DNA of 64,000 bases from contig NC_061115.1 in NCBI RefSeq assembly GCF_002878395.1, positions 155,443,192-155,507,191 of the forward strand. The letters run 5' to 3'. Positions within the stretch are counted from its first letter, which is position 1. Each line of letters starts with the position of its first letter. The notes beneath the pieces were generated by a model that searched no databases, was not told the DNA's origin, and worked only from the letters and a program-made list of their open reading frames with translations. A program made the position numbers and the translations under genes. Positions 33,640-46,305 of this stretch are shown in pieces. The DNA is from Capsicum annuum. Lineage: Eukaryota > Streptophyta > Magnoliopsida > Solanales > Solanaceae.

Positions 33640-36004
33640 TGTAATGCCACGTGTCTATACCCTAGATGCTATACGATGCTTATAATCTCAAAGAACCACA
33701 AGCTAACCTATGACTGGTACCTGCTTTATTAACAGAATAATAATATGATAAATATATGGAAAGTATGCAAAAAACTGGCGATAAGGATCAATACTGTAAA
33801 TACTGCCGAATATGGTATCACAATACCAAAAACTAAACATCAATACTAAAATTGAACAACTCTTTGAAAATACTCTAGTCTAAAAATCCTCAAAATTGTC
33901 TGAACTGTGGAGCTGAAGGGACAAGTCTCCAATTAACTCTGACTACTAAAAATAAACTGAAATGCTGAAATAAATAATCACATCATTAAACTATGAGGAC
34001 TCACCACCAACTCTGTATGCTGAGAATCTAAACTGCTAAGGGTGCTCGGGAGCCTGTGTGTCTGAACCTATAATATAAGACATCATAGTGCAAAAAAAGG
34101 TATGCATTAGTACTTTGAATATACTGGTATGCTCTGTGAGGTAGGATTTAACTCATGGGTTCATATGCATTAACAATACTAACTGAATATCATGAGTATG
34201 ACTAAATAAGAATACATGAATGAATATGGAAACTGTATTGAGATCGTAATAACACTAAATACTGATTAACTGATCTCTGAGTATACTGATACTAAATTAC
34301 TGGTAACTAAATAACTATATCTGACAATCCAAAATCTGCGGCACTGAATTGAGTTCTATACTAAGACTAAATCTAAAGCTTAGATTGCAGGAAGTAATCA
34401 TCTAACTGATATGCCCCTTTTCTAACTGATTTGGGGTCAAACCTATAACCCCAGTTGGAAGTGTATCAATATCATTCCATGGGTAAGGACAAGTGCTGAG
34501 TCACCCTTATTTTCTACGTGCTCTGAATGAGAATGGTGGTACCCTTAACTAGAAGGTAGATCACCTCATCAACCCTCAACTGGTAGGTTGACGTCTCAAC
34601 ATACGTTGGCTACGTAGTTATAGAATGTAAGGACTGCTTGTAAGGATTTCAAACTTTACTGGCAGGTGAGTCCCCATCCTTGGGTTCACTCGGTGCTAAA
34701 TCCTTCTCCCAACTAAGTAAACACTGGCATGAATTCTAAATTGTACTAGGCTAGACTAAACTGTTACTGGTTGGACTGTATAACTGAACTAAAATTATTT
34801 TACTGAACTGAACTGGACTAATTCTGAGTTCACTGAGTTTTCCTAAGTTCTGTAACTAACTAAATTCTACTGATCGAGACATGACTGATTCTACTCTATG
34901 ACTGACCACGGCTCTAAACAAGCAGCTAAATTATCAGTTATTAAATACCCGTAGGACTTGATAGCATAAACTTAAAAGAAATGGCATAATCTTGAGACAT
35001 GGTAACTAACTACTTAGTCATCATTCATTCATTTGGGCATTTAAGCAAACACTTGTATACATGCTAACATGATATAATTTCACTATTCAACTCACATGAA
35101 CGATTCATTAAATACTTGTGGGGCACATTATATGCACATAATACTAAAACAACATGTAGGCATCATGATTCAATCCCAATACATAATTCCAAGAGTTTCA
35201 GTATAAATTCACATTAAAAAGGACACATATCAATTAACACTACATGAATCATGTAATAAATCATGAATACACTTTAATTCAAATCATGGAAATTATAAAA
35301 TCACTTTGCATGAGATTTAAAAGACTTTTTTTGACTCCAAGGGTGGAAGGAACCCTTGGATGAACATTTGACATACCTTAGTTGGTGAATTCTTGATAAT
35401 TAATAGTGGAATATTTATCCTTGAATTTGAATTTTATTCACTTAGGGTTTTTGATCTTGAGCAATTTTTGAAAGAATGAAAATAACTTGATAAAAGAGGG
35501 CTAAATTTTTTGTTATGGGGGACGAAGGGCATGGGAAAAAGAATAAATTAAACTTGAGGACATGGCTTTTTAAATGAATATAAGCTAAACCATCAACGCA
35601 CAGGCTACACTGCATCTTTGGCATTGACGCAATAGCAAATGTACCACGTCGAGTTCGTGTTGGTTCATTAGAATTTGACATTGGGAGTAGGGGAAAATAT
35701 TTATCAAAACGATAGTCAATGCAATACATCAAGATCGTATTGATTCATAGGTTTACGATTCCAAAAATGCTTCAAACGAAGTCCGAAAATCCAAAATTTG
35801 TCCGGGATCACCTATTGAGATCCTAATCATGAATTTACTCAAATATCAATATTTAATGGACGTAAAGGCTAAGGAATAAGATGGCCAACGTTTGAAGGCT
35901 AAAATAATACTAAGTCTGAATACGTAGCAAGAATTTTCTAAGAATGGGATCCCTTAACTAGCTTCAAGGACTGAATTAAGCTAAGAATTTTGTGGGGTCT
36001 TACA
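33640..36004 (-). repeat. Element B 3' LTR
   Basis: Plus reading TGTAATGCCAC...GGGGTCTTACA, i.e. on the minus strand TGTAAGACCCC...CATTACA, 2365 bp. It is bordered internally by the complement of the polypurine tract. Confidence 0.88.
35594..35700 (-). repeat. CpG half-site cassette, element B 3' LTR (decayed)
   Basis: On the minus strand one reads CAAATTCTAATG, six bases (AACCAA), CACGA, then a 10-bp spacer. This is the arrangement seen in element 1 with the right half-site lost. A further unit with TGCGT, 10 bp, GATGC lies at 35612-35631, i.e. 373-392 bp from the LTR start. Confidence 0.6.
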
Positions 36005-36024
36005 TTATCTCCCCCTTGAAAACA
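36005..36024 (-). other. Polypurine tract, element B
   Basis: The minus strand reads TTTTCAAGGGGGAGATAA immediately before the LTR start TGTAAGACCCC. Confidence 0.85.
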
Positions 36025-36289
36025 TTCTTCCTCGAATGAGACTGACTAAGCTGAGAATAATGGTAGACTAAACTTACTAAATAAGTACATTTGAAACATG
36101 ATTATCTGACCGACATTACTGATATACTGAATTTCATACTGAACATGCATATCTAATGTATGAATACATGACTGAACTGACTCATGAATATCTGGATGAA
36201 TATGCAGCGGTAAATAATACCAAGTTTGTAATGGGAAATCTGAGCATGAAACTGAATAAACTTAAGGAAAACTATTACCTTGAGTTGAA

Positions 36290-37540
36290 TTTGAGTTTGC
36301 AGAGAAGAGGTGAGGATACTTGGTCCGCATATCTACTTTTGCTTCCCAAGTAGCTCCCTCAATTGACTCATTCCGTCAAAGAACTTTGACTAAAGGGACT
36401 TCTTTGTTCCTCAGTCTGCAAATCTGATAATCAAGGATTTTGACTGGAATTTATTCATAAAAAAAGTTGTTCTGATCATCTATGCCTTCTATGGGAACTA
36501 CGGCTGATAGGTCACCTATGCATTTCTTTAGAATGGAGATATTAAACACCGGATGGATTGAAGATACATCTGAGAGAAACTAAAGCTCATAAGCTATCAT
36601 TCCAAAATGGCTGAGAATTCAAAAAGGACCTACATATCGGGGACTGAGTTTCCCCTTCTTGCCAAATTGTTTTACTCCTTTTATAGGAGAGATTTTCAAG
36701 TATACATAGTCACCAATGTCGAACTTAAGATCCTTTCTACTCATATCTACATACGATTTCTGTTGGCTCTGAGCTGTCTTAAGTCTTTCCCTGATCAACT
36801 AGAATTTCTTTAAGTTTTCAAATACTAAGTTAGTCCCTACTACTATGTCCTCACCTACTTCAAACCAACCAATGAGAGATTTACACCTCCTTCTATAAAA
36901 CACCTCAAATGGAGCCATCTGAATGATGGAATGACAGTTGTTGTTGTATGCAAACTCAATCAAAGTTAAGTGGTCATCATAACTACCTTGAAAGTCTATT
37001 GCACATGCTCATAGAATATTCTCTAAAGTCTGAATAGTCCTTTCTGCTTGGCCAACTGTCTGAGGGTGAAAGGCTATACTAAGGTGAATTCGGGTACCAA
37101 GATCCTTTTAGAATGGTTTCCAAAAATAAGAGGTGAACTGGGTACCTCTATTTGAGATGATGGACAACGAAACATCGTGCAATCTGACCAACTCCCTGAT
37201 AGAGAGTTTGGCATAATCTTTAGCCGAGTAAGAGACTAGTAGGAAATAAGTTCATTTGGTCATTCTATTTACAATGACCCAAACTAAATCACGGTGATGA
37301 CGAGTGTGAGGCAAACCCATCACAATGTCCATGTTCACTTCTTCTCATTTTTGGATAGGAATACTGAACTCCTGCATAAACCTACTAGGTTTTTGATGCT
37401 CAATCTTAACCTACTGAGATGTTGCATATTAGCCACAAACTCTGTAATATTTCTCATCATCCCACTCTACCAATAGATCTTCCACAAATCATGGTATATC
37501 TTAGTATCCCCTAGATGAATAGATTAGCGCACACCATACA
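36290..37540 (-). pseudogene. pol: Element B integrase with chromodomain-type tail, catalytic residues changed
   Basis: Core blocks on the minus strand are WVIVNRMTK (about 37260), SIISNRGTQFT (about 37150) and GQAERTIQ (about 37045). Both catalytic Asp residues read Asn, fitting G-to-A changes in GAT codons, while the Glu remains. The C-terminal module ends with EGATWEAKVDMRTKYPHLF (about 36298-36350). Numerous stops and indels. The order and spacing match element 1's integrase. Confidence 0.85.
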
Positions 37541-37849
37541 TTTCTGCAAGGATTCATAGCCTCAAGTTATCTATGCCTGGCATACATAGTCTACCCTGAC
37601 AACGCAAAACACCATATCCCCCTTGGGATAAAACCTCTACCTTATGATTTCTTGCTAATTATTTCAACTTGACCAGACTGGGATTCCTATCCTATTTTTC
37701 CTTCACTTTGAAAACTAGGGTTGATTCTGAACTACTCTGTACCCATACACTACCTTCTACAGAATCGACTAAGCGGACAACTAGTCAGGCTAGATGATAA
37801 AATTTTTGAGCTAACATCTTCTTAATGTCCTCAACATGAGCAATACTAC

Positions 37850-38300
37850 CTATAGACATTCTACTAAGAGCATCGGCCACTACATTAGCCTTGCCTGGAT
37901 GATACAAAACACTCATGTCGTAGTCTTTCAACAATTCCAACCACCTTCTCTAATAGAGGTTTAGGTATTTCTAAGAGAATACATACTGTAGGCTCTTATG
38001 GTATGAACACATCCACATCCACACCATATAAATAGTGCCTCCAAATCTTTAAGGCAAACACTACTGTAGCTAACTCAAGATTATGGGTAGGGTAATCGTT
38101 CTCATGGGGTTTAAGCTGTCTAGGGGCATAGGCTATGACCTTACCTCCCTATATCAGAACACACCACAAGTATACTCTGGAGGCATCACAATATACCACA
38201 AAGTCATTTGAACCACTTTGTAGGGTCAAAATTGGAGTTGTATTGAGTTGAGTCTTGAACTCCTGAAAACTCTTTTCACAATAATCTGACCACTAGAATT
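37850..38300 (-). pseudogene. pol: Element B RNase H remnant
   Basis: [12 protein letters not shown] keeps the first catalytic Asp (about 38190). The FTDHKSLQY block is damaged by a small deletion that removes the Asp (about 38005). [18 protein letters not shown] at 37830-37890 keeps the last. Stops are frequent. Confidence 0.8.
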
Positions 38301-38469
38301 TAACTTTCTTCTAAGTCAGTCTAGACATAGAGGATGCAATAGATGAAAATCCCGAAGAAACCTTCGATAATAGCTGTCCAAGCCCAAGAAACTCCTGATA
38401 TCTAAAGGATAGATAGGTCTAGGCCACTTTTTTACTGCTTCAGTCTTTTGGGGATCAACCCTAATTCTA

Positions 38470-39193
38470 TCACTGGAAACTATATAGCTGAGGAAAGCTA
38501 CTGACCGTAGCCAAAATTCACCTTACTAAATTTGGCAAATAGCTGATGATTTCTTAGAGTCTATAATACTATTTTGAGATAGTCTATATGGTTGTGTTCA
38601 CTGCGGGAGTAGACAAGAATGTCATCTATAAAGACTATGACAAACATGTCCAAGTACTACTTGAACACATGGTTCATCGAGTTCATGAAAGTTTTTGGGT
38701 TATTGCTAAGACAAAAGCACAAGACTAAGAATTCGAAGTGACCATACCGAGTTCATAAAGATAATTTTGAGATATCACCCTCCCTGACTCTGATCTGGTG
38801 ATATCATGATCTGAGGTCTATCTTAGAGAAGTAACTGGCACCCGGGAGTTGGTCAAATAAGTCATCAATTCTGCAAAGTTGATACTTGTTCTTGACCAAG
38901 ACTTTATTTAACTGACGGTAGTTAATACACATTCTGAGGGAACCGTCTTTCTTATACATGAATAAAACTAGTTCACACCATGAGAACACACTTGATCTGA
39001 TGAATCTCTTATCTAGGAGATCCCTTAAATGTTCTTTTAATTCTCTTAGTTTTACAGGTGCCATTCTGTATGGTAGGATAAATATGGGCTGAGTGTCTGG
39101 AAGAAGGTTTATTTCAAAATCAATTTCCCTTTTAGGAGGAATCCCCAGAAGATCTTCAAAAAACATATTTCGGAATTCATATGCTACTGACAC
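38470..39193 (-). pseudogene. pol: Element B reverse transcriptase, broken
   Basis: An open stretch of 129 codons (38804-39193) carries [20 protein letters not shown], the [12 protein letters not shown] block, [20 protein letters not shown] and [11 protein letters not shown]. The palm continues after stops, and the catalytic FIDDILVYS is still readable near 38610-38640. Downstream, FLGLDSYYRRF follows near 38360-38390. This is the best preserved domain of the element. Confidence 0.88.
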
Positions 39194-39499
39194 TGATTCA
39201 AGAAAAGGGGTTTCTGAACTAGAGTTCTAGAGTCGAACGAGATGGTAGACACATAACTTAGATATCACTTTTCTTTCCCGGAGGCAAGAAATAAGTTGAC
39301 CCCTAAGTGCTGAGGTACTACCCCTTCACTCTAGGACGGGATAATTTGGAAACTAAAACTGGACAATTCTATTTCTACAGTCTACTGAGGCATAGCAAGA
39401 ATGAAGCAAATACATGCTGAGAATGACATCAAAATCAGTCATTTCTAATTTAACTAAGTTTGCTGAAGTAACTTTTTGAGATATCATAACCTAGGTAGT

Positions 39500-39690
39500 T
39501 CCTGTATACCCACCTGGCTATGATGGTTTTACCCACTAGGTTAGAAACAAAGAAAGGCTTTGATATAATTTTGGGATTTACTAAAAAATCGATAACTATA
39601 TAAGGAGTAACAAAGGACTAGAAAGCTCTTGGATCTAGTAAAGCATAAAATGCAAATGATAAAATTGAAATGTACCAGTGACCATATCAG
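39500..39690 (-). pseudogene. pol: Element B protease remnant
   Basis: The active-site block reads YALLDPRA (about 39630-39655), where the family has Asp-Pro-Gly; a stop follows within a few codons. SFVTPYI and NPKIISKPFFVSN identify the rest of the domain. Confidence 0.78.
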
Positions 39691-39839
39691 GAGAACTCTC
39701 CTAATCTTTTTAGGACTAAAGAGCATAGAGTCTATTTTGGTATTGCCCACTGGTGGTACTGGAAACGTCACCCTGCTGATTTGGGCGACCAACCTAAGCT
39801 GGAGGATGGTTATCCTGACCCTGAGAACCTGACTGGGGA

Positions 39840-40860
39840 CAATCTCTGACTCTGTGGCCTGGCTTAGTACACCTAATATAATCATCGCTGCCTACTCTAC
39901 AGATATGCTTGTGATTTCTGTCACACTTCTAACAAAGGGGATTAGTTCAGGCATTGCTAAAACTCTCTTGGGGTTTAGGGCCTGATTCTTTATCCTTGTT
40001 GCCATCTCTGAATTTCAACACAGAAGCATTGGCAGAGGATGGAGCTGGGACTAAAGATTTCAGGAAAAACAGAGAATGATTCCCACCCTCTGACTTAGGT
40101 AGAGCAAAGTTGAAACTACCTATTCTTACTCTCTTGCTCTCCTGCTCCTTCTCTTTATTCTTGGCCTCCTCTATCTTCTGAGCATGGACCATGGGTCTGG
40201 ATATGTGTATCTCCCTAATAAGCATTGCAGTCTTACACTCCTTGACCATTCTACTAGACACCCTTGATATAAACTTACTCTTCGGGATCTGTTGTCTGCC
40301 ACCACATGAGAAGCATTTCTAGAAAATTTAGTAAACTTGAGAGAATACTATTTTACTATTATATTTCCCAACTTTGGATTGATAAATTCTAGAATATTCC
40401 CTTCTCTCAACTCCAGTGGAAAGAACCTATCCACTCTATGGACCCTATATCTGCGGCCCATTTTGCTTTCCATTATTTAAACCATGAGTGTGACACATCC
40501 TGCAACTGATATGTATCCAACTCAGCACTCTCAATAGTGGTCACCCCTATAATATCAGTAACCTTCTACACCTAATCAAGAATTTCCTGAGGATCCTCAT
40601 CTGACCTAGGCACGATAAATAATAGAGGGTTCATTTGGGTGAAGTCCCAAATCCTAGAAGCGGCATATTGGCCATTGGGTTGGCTGGAACATTAGTTGTG
40701 CCTTTATTCTTGGCTGCCATAAAATAATCTAGGCTGGTGAATGCTGCTCTAAACTCACCATGGGAGACATCTTCATCTAGTGGATCTGGCTGGATGGGCT
40801 GGGGTTCTGGATGATCTTTTATTCCTCTTCCCTTAGTCCTCTTTTGAGGAATATTTCTGT
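39840..40860 (-). pseudogene. gag: Element B gag, broken
   Basis: Translation appears to start just after a CCATTTACAG sequence (about 40857-40866), with QKRTKGRGIKDHPEPQPIQP at the N-terminus and HGEFRAAF. An open stretch at 39947-40261 has SSRMVKECKTAMLI, IHISRPMVHAQKIEEAKNK and a basic Ser-rich tail. The zinc knuckle (about 39850-39890) keeps CTKPGHRVRDC but has lost the first cysteine. Stops throughout the central capsid part. Confidence 0.82.
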
Positions 40861-41056
40861 AAATGGAAGAGGAAGTATTAGAATAAGATTTTAACTGGAG
40901 ATCATGCTCAGTCGCATGACATAAATACTGAATAAAGGAAAAATTTTCCTAAAATATCTCGTAGCCTCTTATCCATAGGTGTGGTGTGCAACACACCCAT
41001 GCATAAGATGCTACTAGATGCGGCTTTTAGAATTCCTAGGACTCTGTTGAACCTTA

Positions 41057-41069
41057 GGCTATGATACCA
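41057..41069 (-). other. Primer binding site, element B
   Basis: The minus strand reads TGGTATCATAGCC, one mismatch to the initiator-Met complement, three to four bases inside the 5' LTR end. Confidence 0.88.
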
Positions 41070-41073
41070 AGTT

Positions 41074-43503
41074 TTTTATGCCTCGAGTACGTACCTCAGA
41101 TGCTATGTTGTGCTTATAATCCCGAAAGAGCACAAGCTAACTCATGATTGGTACCTGCTGCTATACCTGAATAATAATACGGTAAATATATGAAAATTAG
41201 GTAAAAAACTAGCCATAAGGTTCAATACTATAAATAATACTAGATATGGTATCACAATACCAAAAACTGAACATTAATACTGAAATTGAACAATTATTTG
41301 AAAATACACTAGTCTAAAAAGCCTCTAAACTGTTTGAACTGTGGAGTTAATGGGACAAGTCCCCAACTAACTCTGACTACTAAAATGAACTGAAATAAAT
41401 AATCATTTCTTTAAATTATGAAGGCTCACCGCTAACTCTATATGATGAGAATCTTAACTACTAAGGGTGCTCGGGAGCTCGTGTGTCTGAACCTATGATA
41501 TCAGATATCATAGTATAAAAGAAAGGTATGCGTCAATACTTTGAATGTAATGGTATGCTTTGTGAGGTAAGCTGAAATGCATGGGTTCATATGTATGAAC
41601 AATACTAACTAAAAATCATAAGTATGACTGAATGAGAGTACATGCATGAATATGGAAACTATACTAAGGTTGTAATAACACTAAATACTGTATATGAATA
41701 TTGATTTACTGATATCTAAATATACTGATAATGAATTACTAGTAACTGAATGACTATATCTAATAGTCTTAAATCTGTACAACTATATTGAATTCCATAC
41801 TGAGTTGAGTGACTGTGTCTAATAGTCCTGAATCTGTGGAACTGAGTTGAGTTCCATACTGAGAGTGAATCTGAAACTGAGATAGTGGGAAGTAAGCATC
41901 TAACTGACATGCCCCTTATCTAACTGATTTAGGGTCCAACCTGACACCCTTGTTAGAAGGGTGTCAATACCGTGCCATGGGTAAGGAAAAGTACTAAGTC
42001 ATGCTCATATAGCATGTGATCTAAACGAGAACGGCGGTACCCTCAACTGGAAGATAGATCACCTCATCAACCCTCAAATAGCAGGTTGATGTCTCAACCT
42101 ACGCTGGCTGTGTAGTTCTTGAATGCAAGGACTGCTTCTAAGGATTTCAACCTCTCCTAGCAGATAAATCCCTATCCTTGGTTTCACTTAGTGCTGAATC
42201 CTACTCCTAACTAAATAGACACTAGACTAAATTATAAACTATACTAGGCTAAACTGAATTGTTACTGCTCGTACTATATAAATGAATTGACCTGATTTTA
42301 TTGAACTAAGCTGGACTAATTCTGAGTTCACTGAGTTTTTCTAAGTTTTGTAACTGGATGAATTCTACTGATCGAGGCATGACTAATTCTACTCTTTGAC
42401 TGACCATGGCTCTAGACAAGTAGCTATATGTTTGGGTATTAAATACCCCCAGGAATGATAGCATAAACTTAAAAGACATGGCATAATCTTGAGATATGGT
42501 AACTAACTACTTAGTCATCATTCATTCATTTGGGTATTCAAGCAAACACTTGCATACATGCTAACATGATATAATTTCACTATTCAACTCACATGGACAA
42601 TTTATCAAACACTTGTGGGGCACAATATATGCAGATAATACAAAAACAACATGTAGGCATCATGATTTAATTCCAATTACACAATTCAAAGATTTTCAAC
42701 ATGAATTCACATGATAAACCACACATATCAATTAACTCTACATGAATCTTGTAATAAATCATGAATATATTTTAATTCAAATCATGGAAATCATGAAATC
42801 ACTCTACATGAGCTTTAAAAGAGTTTCTTAGATTCTATGGTTGGAAGGAACCCTTGGATGAACACTTCACATAGCATAGTTGGTGAATTCTGGAAAATTA
42901 ACGATGGAATCTTGAGCCTTGAATTTGAATTTAATTCATCTAGGGGTTTTGTTCTTGAGGAATTTATGAAAGAATGAATATAACTTAGTAAAAGAGGACT
43001 AAATTTCATGATATGAAGGCTGAAGGGAATGGGAAAAAGACTTAATTAACCTTGAGGAGCGGCTTTTTAAATGACTATAAATTAAACCATCGATGCATAG
43101 GCCGACGCGCCGCATCGTTAGCATCAATGTGATTGCCAATGCTCTGTATTGAGTCCATGTTGGTTCACTGGAAATGGACGCTGGGAGCTGGGGAAAGCAT
43201 TTATCAATGTGATAGTGGATCAAAAGCCATAAGATTGCTTCAATTCACCGGTTTAGGATTCCAAAGGTGTTTCAAACAAAGTTTGAAATATTCAAAACTT
43301 TTTCGGAAATACCTATTGACATTCCTGATCAAGAATTAATTAAATATCAATATTTAATGGCCGTCAAGGTTGCGAAATAATATTGCCAATTTTAGAAGAG
43401 TAAAATAATGCTAAATCTAAATAATTAGATAGAATTTTCTATGTCGGGACCCCTTAACAAACTTAAAAGACTGAATTAAGCTAAGAATTTTGCGGGATCA
43501 TTA
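41074..43503 (-). repeat. Element B 5' LTR
   Basis: Homologous end to end with 33640-36004. The inner terminus is mutated (plus reading TTTTATGCC for TGTAATGCC). The outer terminus reads TGCGGGATCATTA, versus TGTGGGGTCTTACA in the other LTR, so the exact end is uncertain by a few bases. Confidence 0.85.
43088..43205 (-). repeat. CpG half-site cassette, element B 5' LTR
   Basis: On the minus strand CATTTCCAGTG, six bases (AACCAA), then a decayed half-site and 10-bp spacer. Farther on, CGATGC and GCATCG (43091-43096 and 43112-43117) form a perfect 6-bp inverted repeat around GACGCG. It is CpG-richer than the cassette in the 3' LTR of the same element. Confidence 0.6.
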
Positions 43504-43899
43504 TTATCTCCAACTACACAAGAATATAAATATACATATAATTTCCATGCATAGTGCTAGCTACAATCAACCTATAGGTGCACACATAGGCACATTATTA
43601 ATTATATCCTTTGGCCTTGTCGGGCATCATCATTTCATTATAATATTCTCTAGACTAGAACTAGGTATCCGTATCATCAATATATCCTCTAAAATCAAAA
43701 AGAAATCATCAACATATCCTCCAGACTTGAACCAAGTGTTAATTTAATCAACAAACCCTCCGAACTCGAATAGAGTATCAATATCTTCAACATATCCTCC
43801 AAACTCAAATAGGTTATCAATATTATCAATATATTTTCTGGCTATGTCGGGTATCATTATATCATCATTATATCATCTTAGTAGGCTTAATAATAAGAT
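43504..43899 (-). repeat. Element A' 5' LTR, continuation beyond element B
   Basis: Degenerate units of the 39-bp repeat (ATATCCTCCAGACTTGAACC and relatives) occupy about 43620-43870, in the same orientation as those at 26265-26530. This indicates family A LTR sequence resuming after the element B insertion. It is cut at 43900 by LARD1. Confidence 0.65.
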
Positions 43900-44275
43900 T
43901 GTAACACCCTGCATTTTTGGGCTAAGGTTGAATCTTCTTTTCGACATATGTGGACCCGAATCAAGTGGTCTCTACTTAGAAATAAATGTTACTTATATTT
44001 TACTTAGTGTGTAAACTTCCTACGAGATGAATATACACCATAAAAATCTCCTAGCTCAAAAGTTAAGTTGAGCACCTTCCTATCGATTGATTTTTAGTAG
44101 ATGATTTTACATGGGTCAAATTCCAGAGACTTTTTCTCCTAATATATAAAGATTCACATGGCCTAACATATACCAAACAAAATATCTTTTATTTTTCTTT
44201 CCAAAGACTCCAACCATTCATTAATCTGAGTCCAGAGTAAAAGGATATGAGTATTTGAATGAGACACTGTCCAGG

Positions 44276-44365
44276 CTAGGCAATGGCCTAGGAGTCGCCC
44301 ACCTTAGGTTTGGCCATGGGCTTGGCCCCGCCAACCTTTGGTGTGGCCATGGGTTAGGCACAACA
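44276..44365 (+). repeat. U3 hairpin of LARD1, different sequence at the usual cassette position
   Basis: CTAGGC, four bases, GCCTAG (44276-44291) is a perfect 6-bp hairpin. It is followed by two copies of a TTTGGCCATGGGCTTGGC-like unit. It lies 376 bp from the LTR start, where LARD2 and C carry the CGCGA-type inverted half-sites. Confidence 0.75.
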
Positions 44366-45824
44366 TACCCTATATTTTTGTTGTGTAGGTACTCCGTTTT
44401 GAGTTATTTTGAGGAAAATAAGGTCTTTTGACATTACATAACCGTCCCTAAGCATCTTAATAGGGATTTAAGGCTCCCAAAAATGTTTTAACACTATCAA
44501 ATCCCTAAATCATTTTCTAAAACATAAGAGGAGAAAAACCAACCGAGGTTTGCATATTTAAGCTAAAAGGGTTAATATTTTTGAGATTTCTTCACCAACT
44601 AAGGTATGTGGGGATTTCCTAAACTTCATAGGAATATTGAAATTATTTTTAGTAAGCTTCAAAGTTAAGAAATCATGTATTTTCAAAAGGTTATGTATTT
44701 ACATTGAAAAGTATGCATTGTGAACCCTTTTTTATAATATATGTTTTGGCCTTGAGGCCTCTTTATATAATTGAATCACATTTGCATAGGTATTAGTGTT
44801 TTTAGTTTTAAAGTATATTGGGAGCATATGTAATGAATTTGTCCCTCTCTTGTTATGATACTTCTTGACTTTACATGTTGTGGGTTGTAAAATTGCTTTA
44901 TTAAAACCATGAGATAAGAGTTTAAATATAGTTTTTGAACTTGATCTTGGTTGTGAATTGAAGAGAGGGTACTTTCATAGTGTTCAAGTGTTTTCTTGTT
45001 TATAAATGTTCAATGTAATAATCAAAAGAATTACATGAATTGTTTTGAGAAATTGACCATCATGTGTTGAAATAATGAAAAAGGAGAATCTTTGCATAAG
45101 TTTTAGATGTTTTGAAATAAGAACTCTCGTTTTGATTTAATTATTTTTGGTGGTCAAATGATTTGATCGAATTAAAATATCTAAAGAATAACATGATATG
45201 GATTAGATATATGACTTGCAAGTCTTGGATAACGATACCAAAATAGATTAATGCCATGGGAGATACAACATAGAATAAACTACAGATTTTTTCTGATTTT
45301 AGATTTAGACCTTAAAAGGATACATGGTTTTAAAGAACTAAAAATGGGCTCTAATAAAGTTAGATGGTTACCGAAGAAAGTATGAGTTTAAAGATTTTAT
45401 TATAGAAACCGTGATTTGTTGACACGGGATTTTGGTACCTACTTTATGATCTCTTGTACCTTGTATTATCTTATCCTAATGTGGGACTATAGTTAGGAGT
45501 GCTGCTTTATGATCTCATGACCTACCATGACATATTGATTTGATTGGGCATTATGGCACCCAGCTGTGTGATCTTGCATATCTCCCCTTACTAATATTGC
45601 AATCCTTGTGGAAAACTTAGATGGTGGCTTAGCCGTTGAGTCAATGGCGGATTCCATATAGCCCATGGAAGTATAGATTGTAGGGTGTACTATCTAACTC
45701 AGAAGAGGAAAAAAGAGTAGAGTCATGATTCCAAGAAGTTATTTTAAAGGTAATCAAATTATGCCCATGTGTTTTCAAATGTTTTACGCCGACATGTTTT
45801 AATGAAACACTCTCACCTGTGTTG

Positions 45825-45832
45825 TATAAAAA
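45825..45832 (+). promoter_or_regulatory. Candidate LTR TATA box, LARD1
   Basis: TATAAAAA lies about 45 bp upstream of the conserved R-region block. TATA-like sequences occupy the same place in LARD2 and in element C. Confidence 0.45.
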
Positions 45833-46293
45833 TGTATATTATTTTTAGATTGTTCTGTGTATTAGTACATTTGTATTGACCCCCTATATTTCAAGATCTG
45901 AGGCACTGTTATGGGGTCCCGCTAAGCAGTAGACCATTTTATCAGATGTTTGAAGTTGGTGAGCCTTTCTTGTTTATAGAGGGTCTTGGTCGATGTTATA
46001 TTTTTATTTAGTCTTAGTTTATGGTCCAACGGGGGTCCTTGTTCTGGGGTTCAGATATATGTTGTTTTTATATTGTTAAAGATTTTACAGACTGGTGTTA
46101 TGTGTTTTCTTATATTTGTATTGTTCAGTTGAGGTAAGAGAATGACTATGTTTCTGTTTTGCTATGTTTTTTTCAGCATTTCATTAAATTATATGAATGT
46201 TGTATATGATTTCAAGTTAGAAAAGGGCTCTTGGGCCATCATGGTTAAGGATGCTCATTGCAGCTAGGGCCTCAACTTGGGTCATGACAAACT

Positions 46294-46305
46294 TGGTATC
46301 AGAGC
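46294..46305 (+). other. Primer binding site, LARD1
   Basis: TGGTATCAGAGC, a perfect match to the initiator-Met complement, four bases after the LTR end. Confidence 0.92.

Larger units (their letters stand above)
33640..43503 (-). mobile_element. Element B: full-length degenerate Ty3/gypsy chromovirus
   Basis: Two LTRs of about 2.4 kb flank a 5.1 kb internal domain with PBS, gag, protease, RT, RNase H, integrase and chromodomain-type tail in gypsy order on the minus strand. Over a 111-bp stretch (from 34154 and from 41582) the LTRs differ at about 14 sites, mostly transitions. The flanking 5-mers (ATAAC on the left, TTATC or TTATT on the right) do not match, so the target-site duplication has decayed or one end was rearranged. 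The element sits inside the 5' LTR of element A'. Confidence 0.88.
43900..46289 (+). repeat. LARD1 5' LTR
   Basis: Begins TGTAACACCCTGC and ends GGGTCATGACA before the PBS. The R region (about 45871-45963) contains TATTGACCCCCTATAT and AGTTGGTGAGCC, both shared with element C and LARD2. Confidence 0.88.

Noticed and set aside
33635..43508. Target-site duplication for element B
   Set aside because: ATAAC on the left and TTATC or TTATT on the right do not match; the right LTR terminus is itself mutated.
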